Origin: an uncultured Gammaproteobacteria bacterium
Lineage (GTDB): Bacteria > Pseudomonadota > Gammaproteobacteria > Steroidobacterales > GCA-2729495
NCBI GenBank assembly: GCA_937921935.1
Contig: CAKZWQ010000064.1
Coordinates: 1 to 45,186, forward strand
Length of the DNA stretch: 45,186 nt
Direction: 5' to 3'
This document shows, one piece after another, positions 1 to 6,320 of the stretch. The first letter of the stretch is position 1, and each line of letters opens with the position of its first letter. The notes beneath the pieces are model-generated. The model saw only the letters and a list, made by a program, of their open reading frames with translations. It made no database searches and was not told where the DNA came from. The translations under genes and the position numbers were made by a program.

Positions 1-45
1 AAGCACAAGTGCTAACAGCGCAGCGCTGAGTATTCTAATCATCAT
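1..45 (-). CDS. Partial secreted-protein gene (N-terminus only)
   Basis: Reading leftwards from position 45, two consecutive ATG codons open a frame that runs off the window edge. The 15 visible residues are M-M-I-R-I-L-S-A-A-L-L-A-L-V-L, a typical start of a Sec signal peptide (one Arg, then a hydrophobic core). A purine-rich Shine-Dalgarno stretch (GAAGGGGGG on the minus strand) lies directly upstream. Only the start is present, so the product cannot be identified. The signal peptide and ribosome site are seen directly; that this is a real gene is inferred. Confidence 0.55.
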   Translation of the reverse strand, partial: MMIRILSAALLALVL

Positions 46-193
46 CCCCCCTTCACAACGCGCAGCGCTGTTTCCCATTCGACTATTTCTTATTGGATGA
101 CCTGGCCGACGATTGCGTCATCGGGACCGGTCTAAAAAATAAACTACGCTTGGAATTATTCGTTAACAAGCTGCGGGACAGCAAGAAGGGCTA

Positions 194-294
194 AAGTCCG
201 CTTTGGGTCGTTAGCAGACCTTTTGACTCAGTCTAAGTCTGATCCCCACCCTGGGGCCTGCTGAACGGCTGCTTTCGGCCAGAAGCGGACATTC
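194..294. repeat. Palindromic repeat element, copy 1 (about 100 bp)
   Basis: The left arm (194-222) carries GTCCGCTTTGGGTCG and the right arm (263-294) carries CGGCCAGAAGCGGACATTC. The outer ends are inverted repeats of each other (GTCCGCTT / AAGCGGAC), and each arm is itself an imperfect hairpin. Related arms occur at 1141-1237, 2442-2473 and 3301-3332. No coding capacity is apparent. It resembles a MITE/REP-like intergenic repeat; the mobility is inferred. Confidence 0.7.
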
Positions 295-304
295 GCCGGG
301 CAAG

Positions 305-331
305 AAAAACCCGGCGCGAGGCCGGGCTTTT
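305..331 (-). terminator. Rho-independent terminator of the PEP-CTERM gene
   Basis: On the minus strand a CCCGGC / GCCGGG stem with a 5-nt loop is followed by TTTTTC. It lies about 20 bp past the stop of the minus-strand gene ending at 352. Confidence 0.75.
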
Positions 332-351
332 CGATCCTCCGAAATTCGGTA

Positions 352-891
352 CTAGGATGCTTTTCGCCGCATCCAGCCGAGCAGGCCAAGCGCGGAGCCG
401 AAGAGCCAGGCTGCCGCGGGAATCGGGACGACATCGCCCGAGCGCACGGCCCAAGCTCCGTGATCAAAAGTCTGACCGTCTCGAAGTCGAGTAAACGGGG
501 AATTGAAGGCCTGGACCCAGGCAACGGGAATACCTGAACTCGTTCCCGCTGGCCCGGCCCAATAGGCATCCTGACCTACCGTGGTGCTGATATTTACGAA
601 GGGACCAGGAGTAGTGCCCGAGATGGAATACTCGTCAATGAGAAAACTAAGTTCCGCAATATCCGGCAGCCGCCAGTCGTCCCAGGTTGTAGCGCGAACA
701 GTATCGTTGTAAACGAGACCGTCCGCCCATGCCACGGATTCGGCCCAATCCCCAAGCCCCCCGAGGCTTGCATCTTGCAGCCACGTGATGTTTTTTTCAG
801 TATCAAAGATCAGGCCGCCGCCCCGGTCAATCAAAGCTGCATCGGCTGATGCCAAAACAAATAGCAATATTAGCCCCACACTACGTTCCAC
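352..891 (-). CDS. DUF1566-type exported protein with PEP-CTERM-like sorting tail
   Basis: This is a 179-aa exported protein. An N-terminal signal peptide (residues 1-18, hydrophobic, cleaved near ADAA-L) is followed by a DUF1566/Lcl-like domain. That domain shows the typical motifs D-x-x-x-N-I-T-W-L-Q-D, the W-x-D-W-R-L-P segment and a W-A-V-R-S-G-D-V close to the end. The tail is VPIPAAAWLFGSALGLLGW followed by basic MRRK. This is the VPxPA variant of the PEP-CTERM sorting signal (motif, membrane helix, Arg/Lys cluster) recognised by exosortase/archaeosortase systems in exopolysaccharide-producing Gram-negatives. The start is GTG at 891 with GAGGGGAAG upstream. The gene is monocistronic, with terminators on both sides. 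No exosortase gene is in the window. The ligand or function is unknown. Confidence 0.85.
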   Translation of the reverse strand: MERSVGLILLFVLASADAALIDRGGGLIFDTEKNITWLQDASLGGLGDWAESVAWADGLVYNDTVRATTWDDWRLPDIAELSFLIDEYSISGTTPGPFVNISTTVGQDAYWAGPAGTSSGIPVAWVQAFNSPFTRLRDGQTFDHGAWAVRSGDVVPIPAAAWLFGSALGLLGWMRRKAS

Positions 892-926
892 GCTCTTCCC
901 CTCTATCTTCCTACGAACTACTAATC

Positions 927-965
927 AAAAAAAAACGCAAAGCCCCCAGGAAGAGGGTTTTGCGT
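927..965 (-). terminator. Rho-independent terminator upstream of the PEP-CTERM gene
   Basis: The segments ACGCAAAGCCC (935-945) and GGGTTTTGCGT (955-965) form an 11-bp stem with one G-U pair. On the minus strand it is followed by a run of nine T (927-935). It lies about 310 bp beyond the stop of the ion-channel gene and just upstream of the PEP-CTERM gene, so it insulates the two minus-strand transcripts. Confidence 0.7.
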
Positions 966-1277
966 CATCGACCTAAACACTACGCATCTTGGAGGCCAAT
1001 AGCTAATCCTTTTTTTCCGCTAGCATTCGGCAACGGTATCAGGTCTTTTCAGCCCAAGAGCTCTAAACGGCGCGGCGCATTGAGGTGCCGCAATGCGCAA
1101 TGTCTCTCGTTATGTGAAATGATAGGAATTTGATGGGATGCAAGCTTTGGGTTGGTAGCGGACACTTAAAACGAGTCTACGTCTCAACCTAGGCTAGTTC
1201 CTGCCGAACGTCTGCTTTCGGCCAAAAGCGGACATTCCCAGCCTAATGGAAGCCCGCGCTTCCAAACTGTTTGACCG
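966..1277. other. Intergenic region, no gene seen
   Basis: Apart from the repeat element at 1141-1237, I see no supported gene or RNA here. Short frames in this stretch have neither ribosome sites nor recognisable sequence. Confidence 0.5.
1141..1237. repeat. Palindromic repeat element, copy 2
   Basis: The left arm (1141-1167, AGCTTTGGGTTGGTAGCGGAC) is degenerate compared with copy 1. The right arm (1206-1237) keeps CTGCTTTCGGCCAAAAGCGG and ends in GACATTC. Arm order and spacing match the element at 194-294. It lies directly downstream of the ion-channel gene. Confidence 0.7.
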
Positions 1278-2369
1278 TTAGTAGAGGCGAAAGAAAAAGA
1301 TTGCCAGCAGGGCTGTGGTCAGCACATAAGCCAGAGGGAAAGCCCAACGGCAGATGCGGTCTACCCGCTCTGCCAGGTGGGCCTTGTGCTCATCAAACAG
1401 TGAATCCACCACAACCAGAATCACGACTCCCGCGGAAAGAATCATGAAAGTTGAAATAATGAAGGCATCGATCAGCGTCAGATAGCTGACCTCCGGAACA
1501 TTGTCCAGAATCACGAAGTAATAGGCGACTACGCTCAGGATGCCAATAAATGTGACGTTGACGCGGTTTGCGATGGACTCATTGTGCATCCAGAAAACAC
1601 ACCAGGTCAGCGCCACAAGAAGAATCATGGGCAGCACAATGCTGACCAGAAAATGCGTCGGCCTACGCTTGATTTCTACGGTTACGACAAACTCGGATAT
1701 CTCCGATCGTGACTCGTCGAAATAGGCGATTTCTATCGGGCGCTCACTCATTGTGGTTTGGCCCCGAGACCAGTCGGCAATCCCGAGGTTCTGGTCCCAG
1801 GTTCTGGCCAGACGATCGTCTGGTACCAATACGACCTCGTCACGCTGATAAAGGAAGGGGTGAAAGAAAACTTCAAGCCGCTGTGAATCGAAAGGGAAGC
1901 GCCGTAAATCCATGGGCGCTTCGATTTTCGCGTAGAAACTTTCGGAGTAGGCAACCCGACCATCGGGCCAAATACTAATGGCCATATTGGTGGTAATTCG
2001 ATTCCCTATGCCATTGGGGATCACGACGTGCGGGCGCCAGCCCTGGAAGATTTCCTTGACGGCAAAATCCCCCAGGTAGATATGTGTAGGCGTATTGGAA
2101 TAGTCGCCGGCGACCCAGTCACCAGGCATGCCGAATTCCTCGGGCTCATAGGCCAGCCTCGGGTCCATCCATTCCAGATATATGGCACCGTCGAAGTCGA
2201 GGTTTTCATTCTTTTCGTCCACATCCGTGATGTTGACGAGATTAAAGCCCATTAAAACCTCAACGGGACGCTGACCGGGCGGGGCACCGCCGAGATAGAC
2301 ATCCTGCTGGGCAACTGCGGGAGTCCATAGGAGCGCGACCAGGATAGCGACGAGCCAACTGCTTCGCAT
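1278..2369 (-). CDS. Prokaryotic pentameric ligand-gated ion channel (Cys-loop family homologue)
   Basis: This 363-aa protein has the full architecture of the GLIC/ELIC family: a signal peptide (1-20, cut near AVA-QQ), an extracellular beta-sandwich neurotransmitter-receptor-like domain (about 35-235) and four membrane helices. M1 is about 240-261 with the conserved Pro (VLPMILL), M2 the pore-lining helix about 267-288, M3 297-321 and M4 342-361. The segment RRFPFDSQRLEVFF matches the conserved FPFD region of the Cys-loop, and the loop cysteines are absent as usual in bacteria. Family knowledge: homopentamers in the inner membrane opened by protons, amines or other small ligands. The ligand cannot be read from sequence. 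The ATG at 2369 is preferred over TTG at 2372. The gene is flanked by repeat arms on both sides, suggesting an accessory location. Confidence 0.92.
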   Translation of the reverse strand: MRSSWLVAILVALLWTPAVAQQDVYLGGAPPGQRPVEVLMGFNLVNITDVDEKNENLDFDGAIYLEWMDPRLAYEPEEFGMPGDWVAGDYSNTPTHIYLGDFAVKEIFQGWRPHVVIPNGIGNRITTNMAISIWPDGRVAYSESFYAKIEAPMDLRRFPFDSQRLEVFFHPFLYQRDEVVLVPDDRLARTWDQNLGIADWSRGQTTMSERPIEIAYFDESRSEISEFVVTVEIKRRPTHFLVSIVLPMILLVALTWCVFWMHNESIANRVNVTFIGILSVVAYYFVILDNVPEVSYLTLIDAFIISTFMILSAGVVILVVVDSLFDEHKAHLAERVDRICRWAFPLAYVLTTALLAIFFFRLY

Positions 2370-2441
2370 CAAACCACCAAAGACAAAGGCATTCGCTCAA
2401 TCTATCGTAGTTGTATTCAGAATTCTTGTCCCACTCCCTAT

Positions 2442-2473
2442 GAACGGCTGCTTTCGGCCAAAAGCGGACGTTC
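2442..2473. repeat. Palindromic repeat, half copy 3
   Basis: This is a right-arm copy, GAACGGCTGCTTTCGGCC followed by AAAAGCGGACGTTC. It is nearly identical to 263-294 and 1206-1237. No left arm is recognisable upstream. It lies between the orphan gene's stop and the start of the channel gene. Confidence 0.7.
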
Positions 2474-2486
2474 GGAGCTCCCTCCG

Positions 2487-3158
2487 TTAATCCTCCAAAG
2501 ACTGCAGGATCCGCCGAAAACGCTTTATTGCTGCGGACCGCCCAGGGTGTGAGGGCTGCCCCTCCATTTCCGTGATCCGCTTCTCCAACCAGCGCCGTTG
2601 CTGAATGGCATGAATCCCTTCTTGTTTGTCTCTTAGATGGTAAACATCCCCAAGAATAAACTGTTCATATGAATCACAGGTTATCCATCCATAATACTCT
2701 TCGTTGTAATACCCTTCGCTATTTTCGGTATAGGATGCGATTGTCCCCCCGTAAAACAGGCAATGCTCGTGGCTGCCATCGTCCGGGTATTTCTGCCTAC
2801 TCCATTTTGCTTTTTGGTCCAGCGCTGCTTCGTAAGCCTCCGTACTCCACCAGCCCCTATACGAGAACACATCACCGACCTTCGGGCTTGGATGAGTGCT
2901 ATTAAATGTCTCGGCGGTGTACACAAGCCGATTATTCGCGCCTACGCGCTGCAACTTGAATTGCTCAACCGTGTACACAGGCCCATTACTTCCAACTATG
3001 CGATGCAATTGGAATTGTTCGTTTGCTGTTCTTGGGTCGATATACAGACCCGCTGGAGCCACTGGGCCTGGATCCATGCGATCGAATTCGATCACAACTC
3101 TTGTTACGTTTTCGCGTTCTGAAACGCCAACAATCACCCCTTTTGGTTCGTAGGACAC
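2487..3158 (-). CDS. Hypothetical protein with internal tandem repeat
   Basis: I do not recognise this 223-aa soluble protein; it has no signal peptide or membrane helix. Residues about 49-90 contain a repeated unit: E-Q-F-Q-L-H-R-I-V-G-S-N-G-P-V-Y-T-V, then E-Q-F-K-L-Q-R-V-G-A-N-N-R-L-V-Y-T-A, then E-T-F. That is two 18-residue units plus the start of a third. The second half is rich in Tyr, Trp and Glu, with a basic C-terminal helix. The start would be GTG at 3158 with a weak ribosome site. Base composition is visibly lower in GC than the core genes further right, and repeat elements flank it, so recent acquisition is plausible. Confidence 0.6.
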   Translation of the reverse strand: MSYEPKGVIVGVSERENVTRVVIEFDRMDPGPVAPAGLYIDPRTANEQFQLHRIVGSNGPVYTVEQFKLQRVGANNRLVYTAETFNSTHPSPKVGDVFSYRGWWSTEAYEAALDQKAKWSRQKYPDDGSHEHCLFYGGTIASYTENSEGYYNEEYYGWITCDSYEQFILGDVYHLRDKQEGIHAIQQRRWLEKRITEMEGQPSHPGRSAAIKRFRRILQSLED

Positions 3159-3300
3159 GGTGCTCTATCTACGCACAACAGCTGATTTTGGTGCGTGCTT
3201 TAGTTTTCCGAATCAAAGGTCGGCGCTTCTTTTAGCAAAACACATGAATCGTTTTTGGGCAGGAAATTGGGGTTTCATAGGGGCAAATTAGCACGATGCT

Positions 3301-3332
3301 GAATGTCCGCTTTGGGTCGTTACCGGACATTC
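3301..3332. repeat. Palindromic repeat, half copy 4
   Basis: This is a left-arm copy in its best-preserved form: GAATGTCCG and CGGACATTC are perfect 9-bp inverted repeats around CTTTGGGTCGTTAC. The surrounding 3159-3435 interval otherwise holds nothing I can support. Confidence 0.75.
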
Positions 3333-3435
3333 GACGCAGTTGCAGCATTCCTTGGGCATCAGCCCCGATAAGGCGCCCTGAGGAAACCAGCATGTAGCGA
3401 GCCGACCCAGTAGCAACGTGCGATGCTGCACCGAC

Positions 3436-4455
3436 CTACTCATGCAGAGCCGCCCATGTCGTGAACTGAACATCGTCGAGAATTCCATCGCCATCTGCAT
3501 CGATATCCAGTCGGACGCTGGCGCTGGACTCAATCACGATGTGAATCGTTCCGTTGTTATCTCCTTCAGAGACCAGGATCTCGCCCAATTCAGGAGCTTG
3601 GCCGGCAGAGGCCTGCAGTGGAACAATGGTCTCGTAATTCACGCTGCCGCCTAGCTGTTCGCTACCCAGAAACGAACTCCCCTCTGCAGATGTCATCGTG
3701 ATAAAAGGATCTGCATTGAAGGTCAGTGATTGATCTCCGGACCAGCGATAACCGTCCGCCTGCGAACTAAGCTGAACCGGGTAGGAAGTGGGATTGAGTA
3801 CGATCTCCGGGAATGCAAGACTGTTCCATATGAGCGTCAAATCTTCCGCTGCCGAATAACTGTGGACACCCGCAGCAATCATGACATCAAGATTCCACAT
3901 TACATAGCGGAGCCGGAAAACATCCGTTCGGGGATCACCCTCGAGTTCGCTTACCCAGAGTGTGAATCTGCCATCAATGATGTAACCATCACCATCGTCG
4001 CAGGCATCGAATTCAAGGTCGAATATGTCCTTTTCTGACAGTGTCAGTGGGTCGTTTTCAGCGCGGCCGGACACGGTAATCGTGCCGCTCTCAGCGCACG
4101 CCTCAGAAATAGGGCCGCCCGTGATGGCAACAGCAGCAATGGTCTCAAACTTGCTGTTGCTGGATAGCAGATCCGGTGCAGATGGCAGACTGGGGAAAAT
4201 TTGTCCGCCAATGACGGTCGAAAAATCAAACACCAGATTACCAGCCTGAACGACTGTAGCGGCAACCGACTGTGCATTAGCAGCGTCAATATCTACCCAG
4301 TCCCTGGTCGGCGGCAAGGAGTCAGGAAATGGATCAGCAACGAATCCGCATAAAATGCACTCGTTGATGCCACCGCCACCACCACCGCTGGCGAGAGTGC
4401 TGGCTATACCGACAACCAGAAGCAACTGGGCTATCAGGATGCGTAAAGTCTTCAT
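3436..4455 (-). CDS. Secreted protein of unknown function with Ca-binding-like tail
   Basis: This 339-aa protein is second in a two-gene operon: its ATG overlaps the stop of the vanZ-like gene by 4 bp (ATGA). It has a signal peptide (1-22) followed by a Gly run (S-G-G-G-G-G-G) and a short C-x-x-C segment, then a beta-rich body without a family I recognise. The C-terminal D-I-D-A-D-G-D-G-I-L-D-D resembles EF-hand/thrombospondin type-3 calcium-binding loops. The ribosome site AAGGAGA is good. Through the upstream promoter (5080-5118) the gene is a predicted member of the BTAD-regulator regulon. Exported location is well supported; function is unknown. Confidence 0.8.
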   Translation of the reverse strand: MKTLRILIAQLLLVVGIASTLASGGGGGGINECILCGFVADPFPDSLPPTRDWVDIDAANAQSVAATVVQAGNLVFDFSTVIGGQIFPSLPSAPDLLSSNSKFETIAAVAITGGPISEACAESGTITVSGRAENDPLTLSEKDIFDLEFDACDDGDGYIIDGRFTLWVSELEGDPRTDVFRLRYVMWNLDVMIAAGVHSYSAAEDLTLIWNSLAFPEIVLNPTSYPVQLSSQADGYRWSGDQSLTFNADPFITMTSAEGSSFLGSEQLGGSVNYETIVPLQASAGQAPELGEILVSEGDNNGTIHIVIESSASVRLDIDADGDGILDDVQFTTWAALHE

Positions 4456-5033
4456 GCTGATCTCCTTCGACCCTGCGGCGCACTTGATAAAGAAACAGTA
4501 AAGGCAATGGAGCAGCCAACACCCGTTGCTATCAAATCAACGGCATCGAAACGGCCCTGACGGGCATAGGCCTCAATGTATTCAAAGAAAGAAGACTTGC
4601 CCGGCAAGCTAACGGCTACCGACAACCAGGCAGCGGCCGCATCGGATTGCAGGATTTCAAGGCCGGCGGCAATACCAAACCAGGCCAGGCAAACCCAGGG
4701 CCTGCTCCGCGGCCAGGCCGACAGCGCAGCGAGCATGAACACGGGAATGGCAAAGGCGTGCAGAAGCGCTGGCAGGGAGCCGCCCAGGCTGCCGAATAAT
4801 CCGGCCGCCAGCGGCGCATGCTCGCTGAAGGGCGCGAGAAACAGCACTGTCGACCAGTCCCGATCGACAATGTAGACGGCACTACCGACCAACAGGGCCG
4901 CCACGGCGCTGGCGATCATTCGCGATTCAGGAGAACAGGCTAATGCCCGCGAAAACATCGTCTGGGGTGACCGAGGCCCGGTGAAGGCTCGCCGCCTGCC
5001 CTGGTTTAACTGATTGTGCGTGTCTGCGCTCAT
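4452..5033 (-). CDS. VanZ-like membrane protein
   Basis: This 193-aa protein has about four hydrophobic segments (SAVAALLVGSAVYIV, LLHAFAIPVFMLAAL, PWVCLAWFGIAAGLEILQ, LIATGVGCSIAFTV). Its topology, with a polar pair before the last helix (G-R-F-D-A-V-D-L-I-A-T), resembles VanZ-like family proteins (D-x-x-D-x-x-x-N-x-x-G type ending). The start is placed at ATG 5033 because GGGAGGGG lies just upstream and the predicted promoter -10 (5080-5085) would make any start at 5081 untranscribed. First gene of a two-gene operon with the secreted protein at 3436-4455. VanZ relatives contribute to resistance to lipoglycopeptides in some bacteria, but most homologues have no assigned role. Confidence 0.75.
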   Translation of the reverse strand: MSADTHNQLNQGRRRAFTGPRSPQTMFSRALACSPESRMIASAVAALLVGSAVYIVDRDWSTVLFLAPFSEHAPLAAGLFGSLGGSLPALLHAFAIPVFMLAALSAWPRSRPWVCLAWFGIAAGLEILQSDAAAAWLSVAVSLPGKSSFFEYIEAYARQGRFDAVDLIATGVGCSIAFTVSLSSAPQGRRRSA

Positions 5034-5079
5034 GTCCCCTCCCATCGTTCTGGACGGGAGATAGCATGGCAGCGCTGCC

Positions 5080-5118
5080 AATACAGGCCGCTAACACACG
5101 ACTTACAGGTGACTTACA
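5080..5118 (-). promoter_or_regulatory. Direct-repeat promoter of the vanZ-like operon
   Basis: On the minus strand the segment reads TGTAAG (5118-5113), 5 nt, TGTAAG (5107-5102), 16 nt, TGTATT (5085-5080). The repeats have an 11-bp period, one helical turn, on the face expected for an OmpR/PhoB-type activator replacing the -35. A 33-bp block containing the repeats (5098-5130) is identical in 32 positions to 6272-6304 upstream of the GDSL gene. Sequence identity is seen; binding by the BTAD regulator is inferred. Confidence 0.7.
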
Positions 5119-5247
5119 GAATCAGAAAACCCGGTGAACGACTGCGTTCAGCCGAAGCCCCCGATTGGTCCAGACTCCGACCCCAGGCTCACCCTTCTTA
5201 TCAAGAGGGCCGGGCCCGATACGGGCCCGGCCCGGCAGGCAAGCCCA

Positions 5248-6204
5248 TTACTCAGTCAAGTTCGCCAGGGCAGCCTCGGCAATCTGACGATGGGCGGCCC
5301 GGGTCGGATGAATACCGTCCCAGAACAGGTAGTCCTGCGGCCTATCGCAAATAGCGCCAGCTACAACCCCGGGCGTGATGCATGCATCAGTCGAATTGCT
5401 TAACCCGGCGCTGGCCGGATCGGCCACCAGATCCGTCAGGATGGCGAAGATATCCAGACGATTGATGCGAATACCCGGCAAGGCTGACAGGCCATCCATT
5501 GCCTGGTCCAGCCCCTGGTTATAGAGCACGCTTAATTGTAGTGCCGCGCCCTGCGCCTGCGGGCCCAGTGCTCGCATGGCCGGCGTCAGGCCGATATTCG
5601 GCGCGTTCGCCACCAGGAAATTCCGGGCACCACTGCCATACAAGGCAATGATGTTATCGGCGGTGGCTGTAACGGCGGCCTGCAAAATGCCGCCGCTGGT
5701 CGCGCCGGTTGGATCGATCTGCAACGCACCTAATGCGTCCCTCACATCATTGCCACCAGTCCAGAGCACGTAGGTTGTGCCGCCCGGCGCCTGGTTGGCA
5801 AAGTCAGTCAGGAACAGACTCACCTGGCTGCCCAGGTCAAAACCTGAGGCACCCGGCCGCGACCTCGCAGTCCCGTAGGCATAGTTAGTAAACACACGCG
5901 GCGAGCGCAGCGAAGGCTTTGTGCTCTGCGGGTCTGCCAATTGTGCAGCCAACTGCTCCACCCAGGTGCTGCCATTACTGAAATGAAAGCCTCCATGGGC
6001 ATAGGGAGCCGCAGGGATCAGGTCATAGGGCCGCACACTGAACTGGCCGGTATTGGCGTGAAAGTTGCCACTGTCAGACAGACTGTCGCCAAAGACAACA
6101 AGCACTGGTTCTGTCTGCTCTTCAGAAAATGCCAAGATTGGCATTAGCGATATGCATGCACTTACTAAAGCGCACCTCAATAGTTTTTGTTCATGTCGAT
6201 TCAT
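5248..6204 (-). CDS. Secreted GDSL/SGNH esterase-lipase
   Basis: This 318-aa protein has a signal peptide (1-27). SGNH blocks are visible: block I V-F-G-D-S-L-S-D-S-G-N with nucleophile Ser41, block II N-Y-A-Y-G, block III W-T-G-G-N-D with Asn, and block V D-G-I-H-P-T with the catalytic Asp and His. The domain organisation matches the bacterial secreted SGNH/plant-lipase-like family, which hydrolyses esters such as phospholipids or p-nitrophenyl esters; substrate unknown. No autotransporter barrel follows, so it is probably periplasmic or secreted. Ribosome site GGGAGAGA. The promoter at 6254-6292 places it under the same control as the neighbouring vanZ-like operon. The adjacent upstream gene (6321-9560) is the proposed regulator. 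Confidence 0.9.
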   Translation of the reverse strand: MNRHEQKLLRCALVSACISLMPILAFSEEQTEPVLVVFGDSLSDSGNFHANTGQFSVRPYDLIPAAPYAHGGFHFSNGSTWVEQLAAQLADPQSTKPSLRSPRVFTNYAYGTARSRPGASGFDLGSQVSLFLTDFANQAPGGTTYVLWTGGNDVRDALGALQIDPTGATSGGILQAAVTATADNIIALYGSGARNFLVANAPNIGLTPAMRALGPQAQGAALQLSVLYNQGLDQAMDGLSALPGIRINRLDIFAILTDLVADPASAGLSNSTDACITPGVVAGAICDRPQDYLFWDGIHPTRAAHRQIAEAALANLTE

Positions 6205-6253
6205 CTCTGTCTCTCCCGTTGTTAGGACGGGGACAGAGCATGACGAGGCACTC

Positions 6254-6292
6254 CATACAAAGCGGAAACGAACGACTTACAGGTGGCTTACA
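6254..6292 (-). promoter_or_regulatory. Direct-repeat promoter of the GDSL esterase
   Basis: On the minus strand the segment reads TGTAAG (6292-6287), 5 nt, TGTAAG (6281-6276), 16 nt, TGTATG (6259-6254). Spacing is identical to the vanZ-operon promoter. The 33-bp surrounding block 6272-6304 differs from 5098-5130 at one base. It is located between the regulator stop and the esterase start, so the esterase is independently transcribed. Confidence 0.7.
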
Positions 6293-6320
6293 GAATCAGA
6301 AAACTGCCTGTCCGCCCGGC

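Larger units (their letters stand above)
46..351. other. Intergenic region with repeat element and terminator
   Basis: This stretch has no convincing gene. It contains a plus-strand reading frame without a start codon that ends at TAA 192-194 (roughly 50 codons, ending in K-L-R-D-S-K-K-G), possibly a gene remnant. It also holds a palindromic repeat element (194-294) and the terminator of the downstream minus-strand gene (305-331). The motif GCGCAGCGCTG occurs twice (near 18-28 and 60-70). Confidence 0.5.

Noticed and set aside
46..194. Start-less plus-strand open frame ending at 192-194
   Set aside because: It has no start codon or recognisable family; reported only as a possible remnant.
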